The notes: generated from the sequence alone by a model not told the origin. DNA of 64,000 nucleotides from Pieris napi (GCF_905475465.1 NC_062240.1:4479001-4543000); one strand, 5' to 3'. Numbered from the stretch's first letter, positions 33,961 through 47,862 are shown. Translations and numbers: made by a program.

Positions 33961-34135
33961 TCTATGAAATAAAAATGATTAAAGAAACGGACGCAATCTA
34001 CGCAAGAGCCATATACTCGTAGGGCTGTAGGGATTATTTATTATTGACCGTTATTAAGTTAGAACGCCAAACGCGGTTAAAAGTTGCTGTTGTGATCATA
34101 ATTTTGCTTTTAACTTGGTTAAATTTGTTTTCGTA

Positions 34136-34250
34136 AAAAAGGCCGGCAACGCACTCGCGAGCCCTATGGCATTGAGAGTGTCCATGGGCGGCGGTATAAT
34201 TTACCATAAGGTGAGCCTCTTGCCTGTTTGCCCCTCTGTTCTATATAAAA
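34136..34250 (+). mobile_element. CR1/Jockey-like LINE 3' end fragment
   Basis: GGCCGGCAACGCACTCGCGA, GAGTGTCCATGGGCGGCGG and TAAGGTGAGCCTCTTGCC end in TTCTATATAAAAAA. Same family as 46606-46853. Confidence 0.75.
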
Positions 34251-36755
34251 AATTCCAAACGTGATATCAATCTAGCTAATTGTTGCACCTGAAATGAGTC
34301 ACGAGCGATGGCATCAACCAATTAGCCTATGAAAATTGGATATTAATTGGTATTTCACTTTTATCAGTTTTCCTCGTCGAGTATTTCGTTACGGTGAAAC
34401 ATTTTTTAATTTGTAGGGCAATATCGATTAATTTAAGAATCATTTTGATAGAAGTAAATGTAAATACACTTTAGTAGGTATAGAGCGAATTTTTTTCGAA
34501 CAAACGTCACACAATAAAAATATGTTATAGAAAGAATACGAGTATACAGGTGTGAAAATGACATAAGAACTTAATAAGGCGCAGCGCTAATTTCCACACA
34601 ATAAGCCCACATTTAGCTATTAGTCTTTGATATCTATCTATCCATAATTAGGCTTTTCTTAACAATAAAACATTACTAATTTTAAAAATAAGTAAACAGT
34701 TTTGAATAGATTTCAAACGCTAAATTTACTTCAAACAATATCACACGAATATTTAACCGATCCGTTCTGAAACCCGCTTCAATTTACTGCCGCGCTCGGA
34801 TGTCCGGTGACTGTCAGCTGTCAATCTCGTTCCCAGATCATTCATTCTTCTATTCATTCATACGTGATAGCTGAGTGGGCATGAATGAGTGACGTTCTAT
34901 AGGCAATAGTGCTGCTTCAGGATTTTGCTTTTGTTCTCAAGTTGACGCACGTATGGTTATATAAAGGAAACGTAACAAATAATAAGTTCGAACGCTTTGT
35001 CAACAAAAATAACTTAACTGTTCTTATTATTATGACATTATGATAATTAATATGACATATGCATGCTTATATATGGCTGATTGTGCGTTTTTTTATTGTT
35101 AATCAATCAGAATGTACCACTTTCTTTGCAAAAAAGCGATTAATTTTTCTACTTAATTACAGACTCGCAGCCGCTTTGTGGCGACTTCATTCTAAGCTGT
35201 TCCTATTCTACTATATATTCAATTTAATATTAAATTAATATATTCAACTGCCTTATACTTTTATAATGGATCTTGCGCGGTGCGTGGTGCCATAAGCGGC
35301 TCGCGAGATGGCGGTGTAGGAGTATGAGTATGGGCCACATTCATTTTAAATTAGAGGGAAAGGATAATACCTCAAAGAATAAAGATCATTCTATAGTCCC
35401 TTTGATAGGAAAAATTTATAAGTAATATAAGAAATAATATTTATTAAATATAAGATATTTACGGATTCCTTCTTATAATTATCGAGAAATTTTCGCAAGC
35501 GAACTTGTGAAATGCTTTGAAAGTTTCTGAAGGTGAACCAATTAAGCAACAAATTAAGATTGTTTTGTTTTGTTAGTGTTTGGCCTATATTTATTTGTAT
35601 ATATTGTAAGGGCTGTCTATTAATAGTACTTAGGTGAAAAGTGAGAGGTAAACTTCGTCCTTTCTAGCTTACAAATTTAACTACCAAAAAAATGTGTTAC
35701 AGAAAAATGTTACTAAAGAATCGTTTGATTATATTACAGTACCGTACAAAGAGATTCTATCAAAGATTAACTATATCAGAACAGCTATAATATAGGTTTA
35801 ACCTATACATATATGAGGTGAAATCTATACACAATGATTTTTTTAAAAATACGGAAATATTACAATTTCCTATTTTTTATGTAATAGGAGGCAAACGGGC
35901 TGGAAGCTCATCTGATGTTAAGTGATGTGCCCATAGACACATTGCCAGAAGGTTGGCAAGTGCGTTGCCGGCCTTATAAGAATTGGTACGCTTTTTCTTG
36001 AAGAACCCTAAGTCTAATTGGTTCGGAAATAAAAATAATGTTTAAAGAACTTTATTTTCTCATCACAATTTTTTTTTATTTACATGAGAAATTTAATATT
36101 ATTATATACGATATAAAAATAACTCAAAGAAACGAAACAAAACTACATACTTTGTCCAGGTTGATTATAATTGAATAGGTAATTGTTACAACCGAGAGTA
36201 GAACTGGTTATATCCCGAATATTACCTACCTATAATGGCAAAAATCAACACCGTAATCTTCAAAAAAAATACATTGCATGACATTAAAATTCGGGATCGC
36301 AATGTTGCGTCGCAATTTAGAAGTGGGTCACCCGAGTTTGTTCCGCACTTCACGAAATGGGACGCGACACTCAGCTAATTGGTTTAACCGTGGCTCACCT
36401 GAGACAAGGATTTTGAGTCTTTTTGTTACACCCTGAAATAAAGGTTTTATAAAGCTCTTTACAGGTGCGATAATTTCATGAATTAGTTATTACTTATGAA
36501 TAATAAACATCATTTTTACGGCCCATCTGTGGCTTAGTTATCTTAAAGTTTATCTTAGAGTTTCTGGGTAGTATTTCAATTGTATAATTGCTTAGAGCCC
36601 GGATAGTACAGAAAACAGATCACCACTCACACAAATATGACTTCCCCGTGCGGCACTGACGAAAGGCGAAGAAAACATCAAAAAGTGTACATTAAAAAGT
36701 ATTATTTTATATTGCTCGCGAGTTAAGAAGTTTAATACATAGTACGATACTAATA
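34251..36755. other. DGK intron 1, no gene seen
   Basis: Apart from a reversed LINE 3' end at 35868-36035 (GTTAAGTGATGTGCCCATAG and AAGTGCGTTGCCGGCC), I see only unassigned AT-rich sequence. A slightly GC-richer stretch at 34750-34960 has no splice-bounded ORF. Confidence 0.5.
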
Positions 36756-36756
36756 A

Positions 36757-36905
36757 TAAAACAATTTTTTACCGGATTGAAGTTATGTATTTACAATTAT
36801 TTTTCATAATTTTAGATTTAACCGACGTTTCGTGTGCTTTACAGCGTGCGTGGTCACGTTGACTGAAGACAAAAGGTGTTGAATGTCAAAAAGTATAGTC
36901 GTAGT
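36757..36905. mobile_element. MITE fragment (TTTTTTACCGGATTGAAG family)
   Basis: Shares TTTTTTACCGGATTGAAGTT, the ACCGACGTTTCG core and TTTACAGCGTGC with 56926-57065 and with the palindromic copy at 62488-62639. Here only one end is present. Confidence 0.7.
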
Positions 36906-38269
36906 GAGTACGATACTAACTACAGCTGTAATGTATCTTCTTGACAAAGAGTGCTGAAAGATGATTCGCCAAATTTGGGTTTCGTAAGAGTTTTTCAGGT
37001 CATTCATCGTCCCTAAACTGGCTGTGTCATCTATCAGGCCCACCGGAGCGAATCGCTAAATCAAATATTCCGCGTATGTTGGCACTTGGCCAGCACGTAC
37101 AACGAGCATGATATTAGGTCACAGAATATAGATTTAACAGTAGCTCAAAAGAATAAGAAAAGAATCTGGAATGGCTTCGTCATGTAAGCTCTCGTTAGTT
37201 TTTCTGAAAGCTTTTCGCTACTACGATAATTTTTATATTATAACGGATTTCCTGATTTATTGCGGTTCTCCACTTGGGAAGGGGTCGTAACAATTATCCC
37301 TTACCCGATTATTAAGCAATTACGTCTATGTACTAATGTATGACTAAGGTATAAAATATATTTAAAAATATTATATTTTTCTAATATGTATAGAAATATG
37401 AGTACATTTACAAGCTTGAGTCACAAAGTGCTGCCTGTCCTAGTCCTACACAATACAGCTGAAGATATAAATAACTTTGAACAAGCTATGGGAATAAAAG
37501 TAATGGAGATAAATTTGAAGGAAATAATATTCAATATTAGGTTAAGAGGCAACTTTCTGGAATTAGCTGTAAAGGTCATACAAAAAGTTGTTAAAATAAA
37601 TAGGCTACCATAGGTACCATTTACGTAAGTTAATTAATACCTCCGACGACAACATAGTCGGAGAATTATTGGAAAATATTTTTAAAAAAAAGCTTGAGTC
37701 ACTTCATTATGAACATTAGTATTACTATTAAGCATGTAATCTGTGACTGGGTCGTTGATCTTTATGTTTCGTTTTATTGGGACGTATACAACGACGGCAG
37801 TAAATAAATTAGTTTATTATTGTTCTCTAGTAGGTGTTTAAGCAGGTGAATGATTAAATGCTAGTAACTAGCTGGCCAGTTCCAGCTTTATTGCTTTCTA
37901 TAGAAATAATGGTTTTTGGGGGTACTTTCTACTTTTCGTAGGAAAAACCAACCACCGCATACAATGACGTTACAAGATACAACTTTTATATTATTTTTAG
38001 TACAATAAAATGGGGACACAATTATTTTTATACATATATTTTGATGCCCAGAACTTCACCTGTTTGAAAATAAGTTTCTCTAATCTTTCTTAATAACTCT
38101 TTCTTTGAAATTTATGAAACGCTTTCAAATGGCTTATAAAATAGCTTTTCCGGCCTCGATTAGCTGGACAATTGTTTCATAATATACTTTCTATAGCCTA
38201 ATGCATGAAGGATAATTTAAGATTCTAATGATGATAGAATTTTTCAAATATTTCCTCTATAATGTTACA
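36906..38269. other. DGK intron 1, no gene seen
   Basis: The 75-residue ORF at 37386-37613 is hydrophobic and unrecognised, with no splice or promoter support. The remainder is AT-rich with no assignable feature. Confidence 0.45.
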
Positions 38270-38637
38270 TCTTAGTATATATAAATTACGTGTCACGTTG
38301 TTTTTCCGCTATGTACTCCTAAACTACCGAACCGATATTAATCAAATTTGCACACCGTGTGTAGTTTGATCTAACTTAAAAGATAGGCTAGCTTACATCT
38401 CAATTTCTACCCGCTATATTATTGTATTGCAAAATATTTATTTATTATTTGATAGTCACAATTCTAACAGATGACACTGTGTTGAAAGTACCAACGTTTC
38501 ACATAAGCTACAATTTATTGGCATAACCACCAAAAAAGCATGGTGGATTGGTGTTCTCCTACCGTTTATCTTGAATAGTTTACTACTATGTAATATAACA
38601 AAAATCTTAGCCACAGCAACGCTTGGCCGGTCTGCTA
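38270..38637 (+). mobile_element. Helitron-like element (family D, copy 2)
   Basis: Starts TCTTAGTATATATAAATTAC, contains ACCGAACCGATATTAATC and ends CTTGGCCGGTCTGCTAA (CTAA rather than CTAG). Close to the copies at 15445 and 54261. Confidence 0.75.
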
Positions 38638-39020
38638 ATATATGTATAATGTATATATAATATAACCTAAACATAACAATCAAATCTGTGCACTTGAACC
38701 CCACGGTCCAAGAGTCTACTACAAAGGGAACAAAATGGAAGTTGGAGGAGGCTTTTTTGCTTGTCCGAAGGAGTTGCGACGGGGCTAACGTGTCCCGCTA
38801 AATTAGCATTTATTATATAAATTATAACTATATGCTATAAAGCCATATAAATATTTCATACAGCCATAGAGGAAATTAATAATGGTTTGATTTACATTAT
38901 GAGTAACAGTCAAACAAATATTTAATTGGTTCGTTATTTATATTTTCACATTGAACAATTACAGAATGCCAAATAATGATTTTCATCGTGCACGAATGCC
39001 TCCAGTTAACGAATAATATA

Positions 39021-39303
39021 AGGTTTCCCGTTAGCAAAATGTTATATTGAATATTTTCAATATTAAATTAAGTAATCAGTTTCTTAAATTCGGGATATAT
39101 TTTAATTTGACGGCAGTGTTAAGGGAACCAAAGAATGTGTAGTATAATTGTAAGACAAGTGAAATGGTTATAATGAATCTACTTATAATTATCGCTAAGT
39201 TTTACACGTAAACATATTCAAATACAAAGACATAAATACTTATTAGTTATTACATAATAAAATATTTTGTATGTGATAGAGCGACATAGGTTATATTTAA
39301 AAG
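39021..39303 (+). repeat. segment duplicated 3.2 kb downstream (copy 1)
   Basis: A 283-base block from AGGTTTCCCG to ATATTTAAAAGG recurs at 42206-42379 in the same orientation with few mismatches. The second copy lacks about 109 internal bases. No terminal repeats or ORF. Confidence 0.85.
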
Positions 39304-40228
39304 GTCTACTTTGTATTCGTATATTCTACACATGTAACAAAGCCCGTTAATTTGTAGCCCGATATCAATTATAATGATGAGACAAAAACATATGAGATAT
39401 ATAGAATGTTAGTGACCATGATACGAGTCAAAAAAAAGTCAAAATCATTATTTATATAGGTACCACAATGTACACTTATGAACATCAAAAAAAATACATA
39501 TTAAATGCTTCCAATTTTACATTTACAGCCAGTTCTCAAGGGCGTAGAACGGAAGAGAAGAACAGACAATAAACTCTCCGTCACTCATTAATCGCCAAGT
39601 TTTTTTGTTTTACACAATGTTTGTAAGGTGCTGCAACCATTACACCATGTTGTTAATAATCATAATAAAGTAAATAAGAAACAAAGGCATTGTAAATAGG
39701 ATCACGCACTTATTCTCGTGGGAACAACACGCAACAAGTACCGTTCTTAAATTAACATATATTATTTCTCACTTTAAGTACAAATAAATTATTTTCTAAA
39801 GAATGTATTAACCTTTGTATAATACCGCAAACGAACCAACCAATTTGTTATTCTGATGCTAATTAAGAATTTGGGAACATCCCCGTGTCAAATTAATGAT
39901 TAAACGGCAAAGTCGGCAGAGTCGTGATGAGAAAACATGATTAAAAACGTTTATTTACGAAGCCCATTATGAAAACAAATACGTAGCCATTTGATAGGTA
40001 GATCTTGTATCAAGAGATTTTTATTTAATTAAATTTTCGTATCCTCGACATTAAAAAAGTATTTTAATAACGCTGTTCTCTTTAAAATAAAAGTTTTCTT
40101 CTTTGAAACACGGTTAATATATAGATTAATGTAGATGATATTCGTTTATACTAATTGTCATACGTAATGAGAGAAAAGATATATTCCTTTGATATTTCGA
40201 TATTTTTTACTTTAATAAATTCAGTAGC

Positions 40229-40330
40229 TTCTAACTGTACGGCTGTGAAGCTTGGACAAAAAAAGAAGATACATCCGGTGCTCAGAAGCCTTTGAGATGT
40301 CCTTTCATTGCTTGTCGTATAATTTGGTGT
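40229..40330 (+). pseudogene. decayed LINE reverse-transcriptase fragment
   Basis: Translation gives LYGCEAWTKKE, then, after a frameshift, RCSEAFEMS. This resembles the LYGCETWTL...LEAFEM region at the C-terminal side of RTE/R1-like LINE reverse transcriptases. It is a short, frame-broken relic 90 bases upstream of the DGK PH exon. Confidence 0.55.
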
Positions 40331-40418
40331 ACGACAAAGCAGTTAGTTTCTGCGTAAAAAAGTATTCCTCCCTCATTCAATCTCACAAAGGAGATTTAAA
40401 CATCTTAATTTTTTCCAG

Positions 40419-40529
40419 CCGGTGGTCAGAGAGGGTTACCTGATGAAGCAGACCCGTAGTTTTCAGCGATGGCAACGACGGTACTTCAAGCTGCGCGGTC
40501 GCACTCTCTATTACGCAAAAGATAAAGAG
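40419..40529 (+). CDS. DGKeta: diacylglycerol kinase delta/eta, PH-domain exon
   Basis: A 37-codon exon, phase 0 at both ends, between TTTTCCAG and GTAAGT. It encodes PVVREGYLMKQTRSFQRWQR and then RYFKLRGRTLYYAKDKE. This is the start of the pleckstrin-homology domain of type II diacylglycerol kinases (delta/eta/kappa), where the segment KEGMLTKQ...FQRW..RYFKLRGRTLYYAK is strongly conserved. These enzymes phosphorylate diacylglycerol to phosphatidic acid, and the PH domain helps target them to membranes. The rest of the PH, C1 and catalytic domains are not found in the window, so the next intron is more than 23 kb or ends beyond it. Confidence 0.88.
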
Positions 40530-41008
40530 GTAAGTAACATCTATATGTAGCTTTATACATTTTAATTATATCGAATATTTTTACTTACGAAGGTATATGG
40601 GCTGTTAAAGGTTTTATACCTGTTTATTGTCGATCTCTTCCAGGTCAATGAGGTGGAAAAAAGTGAAGTAAACGTCTCATCTGAAATATAGCAAATTTAA
40701 TACGAAGTTCATTATATAGGCTTATATCATTGATGTTTGCGAATCCCTACGAACCTAAAAAACATTGTATTACATATTTTCTTACGCAAGTCTCGTACAT
40801 TCATCAGTTTAAATTTAAAATCAAATAAAAAATGTTTTCGGTTTAAAATTATACTATTACATATATATTTATTTTATTTATTAGCACTTCGTTGCTTCGT
40901 TCCATCGTTAATATTACAACATACAGATAACTAAAATGATTACGAAGGTGACAGATGGGTTTGTTGCTAACAAGAAAACAAAATTATAGGGAAAGCGAGA
41001 AGCTATAA

Positions 41009-41441
41009 TCTATATATATAAAAATGAATGAAACCCATTTTCCGTTGTCACGACATAACATGAAAACGGCTTGACCGATTTGTCTGATTCTTTTTTTATA
41101 ATATTCCTTATAGTACGAGGATGGTTCTTACGGAGAGAAAAATTCAAAAAATTGAGTGAAAAAGTCTAAAAACAACACTTTTCTATATTCCCATACAAAA
41201 TATTCGTAATAATATTTAAAGGCAATTTGAACTTTAATACCATATCATAAAGTTCAAGTGTTAGTGGAGGGGTTCCGGGAAGGTAAATTTTTATTTTTTG
41301 ACATAATGTATTTGTTGTATTATCAACTTTCTTTTTTTATTTTACTAGCTAGACCGGTGTCCCGAATAGCAGAATAAGTATTAAAAAAAAATAAAGAATC
41401 GACTTATCGTTAGGCGGTACGATGTTCGCCAGGCCAGCTAG
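41009..41441 (+). mobile_element. Helitron-like element (family B, copy 2)
   Basis: Starts TCTATATATATAAAAATGAA and ends GGCGGTACGATGTTCGCC then AGGCCAGCTAG, between A and T. The internal sequence GAGGGGTTCCGGGAAGGTAA matches the reverse copy at 29561-29976. Confidence 0.87.
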
Positions 41442-42205
41442 TTAATTATATAATTGTACAAATGCTAAACTAAAACAAGCATTAGTTCACGTGCATGTCA
41501 CATATTATTTTAATATAAATAAAAAGTAATATATCTTACAAATGAAAACTAGTAATACATGTCACAGAAGTCATATCTAAAACAAAGAAACATTTCTCAA
41601 TGTATTAAGGTTCAGTTGCGAAATGACAAAGCAAACAGGAAAGTTCGTGAATATTCTAATGTTGTACCTTCGATGTTTACCAAGTTTACTGGTTTTATTA
41701 ATAGAGTTTCGATCTCTGATTCCGTAATAATGTAGGGAAGCATACAATCCTCGAATTGGGTCACATAAAAACTATGTAAATTATTAGAAAGCAACGGAAA
41801 CATCTTAAAATAAAATTAGTAAAAATAAATACACGATATAAAATATGAATGTGCTCCAAAAATATCTTTGTCCAAAGGATATATTGAATAGTATCGGAAT
41901 AAACGATTCATTTATTTTTTAATGTACATACTATTTAATCATGTACAAAATACATTTAATTAAAAACTAAATATCAAAATCATTGGTAATAAAGTTGTCT
42001 ATTATTAGAATGCTTGAGCTTTGTGCTCGTTTACATATCTTTTGAGTGGAGTATTGAAGTCTCGGTTTTATTAATATTGATAATATTTACCTAAACAACA
42101 ATGCTAGTAAAAAGAAACAATCGATCATAAACGTAAAGATTCCAATTAGCATGACTACCACTCAGTCTTTTATTTTAAAATAATGAATAAAATAAGCTCA
42201 AAATA

Positions 42206-42379
42206 AGGTTTCCCGTAAGCAAAATGTAAGAAAAGTGAAATGGTTATAATGAATCTACAAATAATTATCGCTAAGTTTTACACGTAAACATATTCAAATA
42301 CAAAGACATGAATACTAATTAGTTATTACATAATAAAATATTTTGTATGTGATAGAGCGACATAGGTTATATTTAAAAG
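42206..42379 (+). repeat. segment duplicated from 39021 (copy 2, deleted)
   Basis: Direct partner of 39021-39303. Bases matching the first copy resume after a 109-base gap at the point GCAAAATGTAAGAAAAGTG. Confidence 0.85.
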
Positions 42380-45300
42380 GCTTCATAAAGAATCTATGTA
42401 TTCAAAATAATCAGTAAAGACATTAGTGTCAGTCAGTATTAAGGCTTAGCTGTCAAATGCCGTAGTACTGCTACGTAGAAGTCAAATCTTGGTGCAACGT
42501 CGTAGCACGGAGCGCTACGAGGAAAGAATCTTTACTCGTAAAGAAAAAAAATTAAGTATATTAACAAACTTAAATTTGTGTATGAAAATGTGTCCTGTGT
42601 ACTTTAATTCTTTCCGGGATAATTATTCAGAAAATATTGTTAATAAAACAAGTACGAAAAACTCCGATTCCATTAAACATTTCTGAAACCTCCAGAATCC
42701 TTTTTACCCAACGTATTCTTAGCAATATTTCATTTTGTTTCTTTTAAATGATTTGGGAACTTGGAAACGAACAGCTTACAATCTTTATCCTAAATATATG
42801 AAACCGTGGTAAACATTTATCCGACTTATCTTCAACTTAGCTAAGGCTCTTATGCGTATCAGCAAGGATCTCACCTGAGACAGCTCGACGCCGCTAGGAC
42901 CTGAATTCTGAGCTCTATTCGGGGTTACACATTTCAGTCGCGCTTCAAGCGCCAAACCGTTCAGACGTGTGATTCGCGCCGGCTTGCGACTGCTATCTAC
43001 CATATTCTTAACCGAAAAACATTAATGAAAACCTCCTTCTAATCACTTCTACTGCAATTACATTTGCCTTAATCTAAATTCTATGCTTGTATTTCATGTG
43101 TAGTGCTGAATAGTTATAGTGTCCGTTTGACCTGGTTTAATTTTGACTGTTGCACAATTTAGCTGTTCTCGTTTCGTACAAGATTTCGATACGGTAAGTA
43201 TTGTTTATATTTATTTCTAATTTAGAGGTATAATTATAGATGTGTCGACGGCGTCATTATAGCTTATAAAAAGCCTAATGAGACCTTAGTAAGTGATCCG
43301 TGTACCAATCGTTCCACGATCTAATTGTCTTTTGTTTTTTTTATAGGTATAATGATCTTAAGTTTCATGATTAAATTACGTTTGAATTTTAATCTAGTTG
43401 TTATCCGATTTCTCTGTTTATCCGTAACTTTTCTGTTATAAATGCGACTGTTTGTTTGTTTCACCATTTAATCCAAGTAATTATGTTAATGTAGGGTCTA
43501 AGAGCCTTACAAAACCTAAGTAAACACACACATAAAGGATTTCATTTAATTAACAACAAAAAATTCCACTGTTGTGTTGTACTAAAAATAGGAAACATGT
43601 TATGTTTTCTTTCGCTTTCAAGTGATAAAAACGTTCAGTCATGTTCACGTTTACATAAAAAAACTTTTAAGGCATTTACGCATCAGTTTTATCAAAAAAA
43701 TAGCAGTAAATCTCGTTGAGTCTCCATGCATGGTTATCTCGAATTTCCGAGGTATAGGGTTGACACAATTTGGGTAAATAACGATATTTTTTGATAAAAT
43801 GCCGTAACAGCAAGAGGCATTTTTACATTTTAAGGCCAACCATTCCGAACAATGTCTCACCGGGCGCCGATCGGACAGCGATATGCCATGTGTGATTACC
43901 ATTAAGCCATTACACGGTTTTAAATAGGAAATTATATAATTTATAATCAACAATTGTTTGGTAGATCAAACCAAGCGTGTGACTAAGGTTTGATGTCTAT
44001 AACTCGTAGAATCCCAGTTACCAAAAATTTAAATCTTAAGACACAAAATTGAGATCGACAGAAAATCTTCTCTCGTCTCAAACAATGATTTTTCTTGCAA
44101 TCTCTATCAATACCTAATTTTTGAGTAACAAAATTCACCTTTTTATTAGTTTCTTTATGATTGTCATTAAAAAGTATATTTTCAAAATAATAATATTACG
44201 TAGCTACAAATTAAACTTAAAAAAACTTTAATCTACTTGTTTTTGTTAATAATTTAAAATATTATTGACCACTATCGGAAAAACAGTAGAAAAGAAAGTA
44301 ACTTACTATACACTATATATACTTACTTACATACTTATGTAATATATATGTCGTTATCAATTATTATTATTTATTATTAAACCGTGACCTACTTTCTAGT
44401 TATAATTTGTTTTATAAAATTCACAACCCTACTAAACAATGCTTGGACGTAATTTCAGTTTTAATTGTCGGTTTAAAATACAAACGCTTGGCAAGTTCAT
44501 TCAAATAATTCACGTTAATAGGGTTATGTGTGCATTGAATTCACCTAAAAATACCAGCTTATAGCTAATTCGAAAATAATATTGATGTATTCCGCTCAGT
44601 ACCTACTAGACTTTAATGGTCAAGCCATTACACCTAATGGTGTACAGTACCACGCATTATATTATTATATTATTAAATACGTCACATTGATATCCTCTTG
44701 CTTCGGATTTCAGTAAAGAACTCAAAGCTACTCAATGTATTATGATAAAACGTTGACTGTTACTTAATTTAGATTATACCCGATTTAAAGACATTCGACA
44801 CGATACCTAAATAACCTAAATATGAATAAAAGAGGAAATAAAAAAGAAAAAATTGTTGAGTGATGTTCTCGTGGTGAGCAATCTCCTCTCGAAGCTTATT
44901 TCCTGTACGATCGTATTTCTTTGACAACTAGAAACAGTTTATTTCGATTAATCTAAATCGAAATAAACTGTTTCTATAAGAATATTATAATATTTTTGCC
45001 TTTTCCATATAGGAGATACTTTTATTTTGTTATACTTATATATTATTTAGTACTTTTAAATGTGTCATTATTATGACAAAAATGTGTGTCAATAATTTAA
45101 TTAAAGATAACAAAAAAATTAACCATCAAATTTGTTACATACAAAAGAAACTTTAAATAAATATGTGTGTAGCTTTGAAATTATTAATATAAATAACTAC
45201 ATAAAGAGAAAGTATAATGAAATATTTACATTCATTCCAGTCCTTAAAAAATATAATATTGGGAAATGTTAAGCAAAATAATGAAAGAAAATTAAAATGT

Positions 45301-46605
45301 CTTGATTCTAGACTTCGTAGGAGGTTTTATTTTACTTGACGTCCAGTTTAAATTTCAATTTATTGTTTCATGTTAATTTATGAAATAATGATATTTATCA
45401 AAAATTTAATATAAGTAAATGTTTTTAATAATGTCTCTTTGACAGACCTCCGTTCAGGTGACTGACATATTTGAAATAGGAAAATGCAAATAAAAGAAAT
45501 TTAATCAAATTGTATTTAAAAAGTCGTTCAAAACGGAGCCGCGTATTTATTATTTTCTTTTTACTATTATATAATAATCATTTACTATTACCGTTCTTAC
45601 GATGTATGTTTTTAATAACTAAGCATTCTCTTTATGTTGTTACTAACCTTCCCTGGGGCGAAAGCGTATGAAATAACGATTTTAGGGTTCGTATATTTCG
45701 ATAAAAGCAATTTGAATTCATCAAACCGGTCCATTTGTTCTCGGTTATTGAAAAAATATTTTGTTGTTTCGATCATACGTAAAATATTAACGAACCATGA
45801 ACAGCTACTCGATAGGGGTTTTATTGTTACTAGGGAAAACGAGGCACTAAATAGATTTATGTAATTCAAATTGAAGTTTTCTCAAATATTTTGTGCGCTG
45901 TCTAAAAGTTAGGGGTTTTGATCTCTGATGATAGAGTCTATGCAGTAATTATAAAAAAATGCACTTTAACATACGTTATAAGTTAGTTTATTTTATTAAA
46001 CAAATAATTTTTAAATGCAATTATAAATGGAACACTCACACACTCACTGCAATCCATTACTTGTCTTGGCCTCCGAGACGAGACCATTGTCTCATGTTTA
46101 ATTTATATACATAATTAACATATTTATTTATTATTTACGGCTTGTAAAAAATGTGATATCATCTTAAAACATACAAAGTAATCTCGTTTAAAAACTCATA
46201 ACAATTGATTGAAAATAGTAAACTTTGTATAGTGTACAGTTTACAAGAATAAAACATTAAGCCTTGCTATAATTTGTCTAACTATGATCAGATGCTTAAA
46301 GTCACAAAACTTTTTCACTTTCAAACATTTTATCTGCGTGTTCGTGCTCTATAACGACACTGTTTGATTTTAAATCACAAAGGAAGATGTTATATTCAAG
46401 CCAAACAGAAATTAACTTCTTGCCTTTAAAAAACGGTTGTTTCCAAAATTTCCATACTCCATTAATCTATACCAAATCGTAATGTAGTTGCTGGATTACA
46501 TACTTGCAAAGAAAACCACTTTAAGGGACATAAAGGTATAGATAAAGACTGTGTATGGCTAGTAACCACACTCAGTTAGGGGTTTTCGTATCACCTCGAG
46601 GTCCG
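42380..46605. other. DGK intron or intergenic, no gene seen
   Basis: AT-rich DNA without a supported exon. The minus ORFs at 42785-43003 and 43651-43953 cover GC-richer patches but have no recognisable domain or splice context. A perfect hairpin lies at 44931-44974. Confidence 0.5.
44931..44974. repeat. perfect 19-bp inverted repeat
   Basis: GAAACAGTTTATTTCGATT (44931-44949) and its exact complement AATCGAAATAAACTGTTTC (44956-44974) are separated by 6 bases. Confidence 0.8.
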
Positions 46606-46853
46606 CCGTTCCACAACTGAGCGTTTTTCAAGGCAGTTTTTGCCGCGCACCACCACTATGTGGAACCAGCTGCCCACTGAAGTATTTCCGAACCAATTCG
46701 ACTTAGGGTCCTTCATGAAAAGAGCGTACCAATTCTTAAAAGGCCGGCAACGCACTCGCGAGCGTCCTGGTATTGAGAATGTCCATGGACGGCGGTATCA
46801 CTTAACATCAGGTGAGCCTCCTGCCCGTTTGCCCCCTGTTCTATAAAAAAAAA
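46606..46853 (+). mobile_element. CR1/Jockey-like LINE 3' end with ORF2 C-terminus
   Basis: Encodes the tail of a reverse-transcriptase ORF: LPRTTTMWNQLPTEVFPNQF, then FMKRAYQFLKGRQRTRE. The non-coding 3' end (TCAGGTGAGCCTCCTGCCCG) and A-run follow. It is 5'-truncated and is the longest copy of this family here. Confidence 0.8.
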
Positions 46854-47560
46854 GGGATAGCTAGGGATCAGGAGGGATCTACCTATTACTTAGTACCTAT
46901 TTGAAACCCTTACGGGTACTATAATTCAGATGTGTTAGAGGGGTTGGGGCTGCGAGTACCGGTTAACCACACTACCCTTAGGAAATGGCAACTATTACTG
47001 GCTGCGGGCGCGCACTAACTTGCTCAGAGATCTACACGCGCATTGCACACACTTAACAATGACAGGCAAATTCAATTAGAATCGAAGGGAGGTAGGGGCA
47101 TTGTCTATGTATTATGTAATGTATTACTCTGGAAGGTTTTCCTTATTTTTTTCTTTTATATCTAATTAGTGTTATAAAGGTAAAAAATTACGTAAATTAA
47201 ATCATGTTTTTCAGCAATTGTGGTAGTTGTGACTGCTTCATCAAAATGACAAGCAACAATTTGATGTTATAAAGTCTATTGAATAAACATTACATGTGTG
47301 GTGCATTATGACTATTTATAAAAAAGGGCCAAACACTTGTGTTAAAAATAGAGGTAAACCAGCAAGACCCCTGACCTCAGCACGAACCGTGTCAAGTCTG
47401 TGGTCAAGTGACTACTGGCAGTAAAAAGCAAGTTTATTGTTTTTATACATCGTACTTTTTTGACGTAATTTAGCAAGACTTTAAGGCAAAATTCTAAGGT
47501 TTTTAATTTATTCAGCGTGCATATGATCGTAGCGATAGATTTCTCCTTCTCAATAGCTTG
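46854..47560. other. no gene seen
   Basis: Unassigned spacer or intron sequence between a LINE end and a MITE; a GC-richer patch near 46920-47090 has no ORF. Confidence 0.45.
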
Positions 47561-47862
47561 TATATGTCACCGTAAAATTGTAAACACCGTTAGATTGTAA
47601 TAATTGATTGTAACCGTGTTTCAATCCTAACTCTATGGACACAGAACGGTCTACTATAAAGCCGACCAAACAGAGACAGCCTTCGGACAGTTAACAATTT
47701 TAAGATTGTAATTTGACGTTTTCACTTCGATAGATTACAATATACCGAATAATAATACGTTAAATTGTAAGCAGTACGTTGAGTTCACAATCTTTCGACA
47801 GTTCACAATCTCGCGAGATAGATTACAACCTAACGGTGTTTACAATTTTACGGTGACATATA
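47561..47862. mobile_element. palindromic MITE, about 300 bp
   Basis: Inverted ends TATATGTCACCGTAAAATTG and the complement, with TGTAAACACCGTTAG subterminal. The arms are unequal because extra sequence (around 47610-47700) sits within the left one. A one-arm relative is at 31495-31623. Confidence 0.8.

Noticed and set aside
37866..37900. CTAGCTGGCC as another reversed Helitron end
   Set aside because: The matching TC start and the characteristic 3' hairpin could not be found nearby.
42785..43003. 72-residue minus-strand ORF in a GC-richer patch, considered as a DGK or nested-gene exon
   Set aside because: No splice sites in phase, no recognised domain, and wrong strand for DGK.
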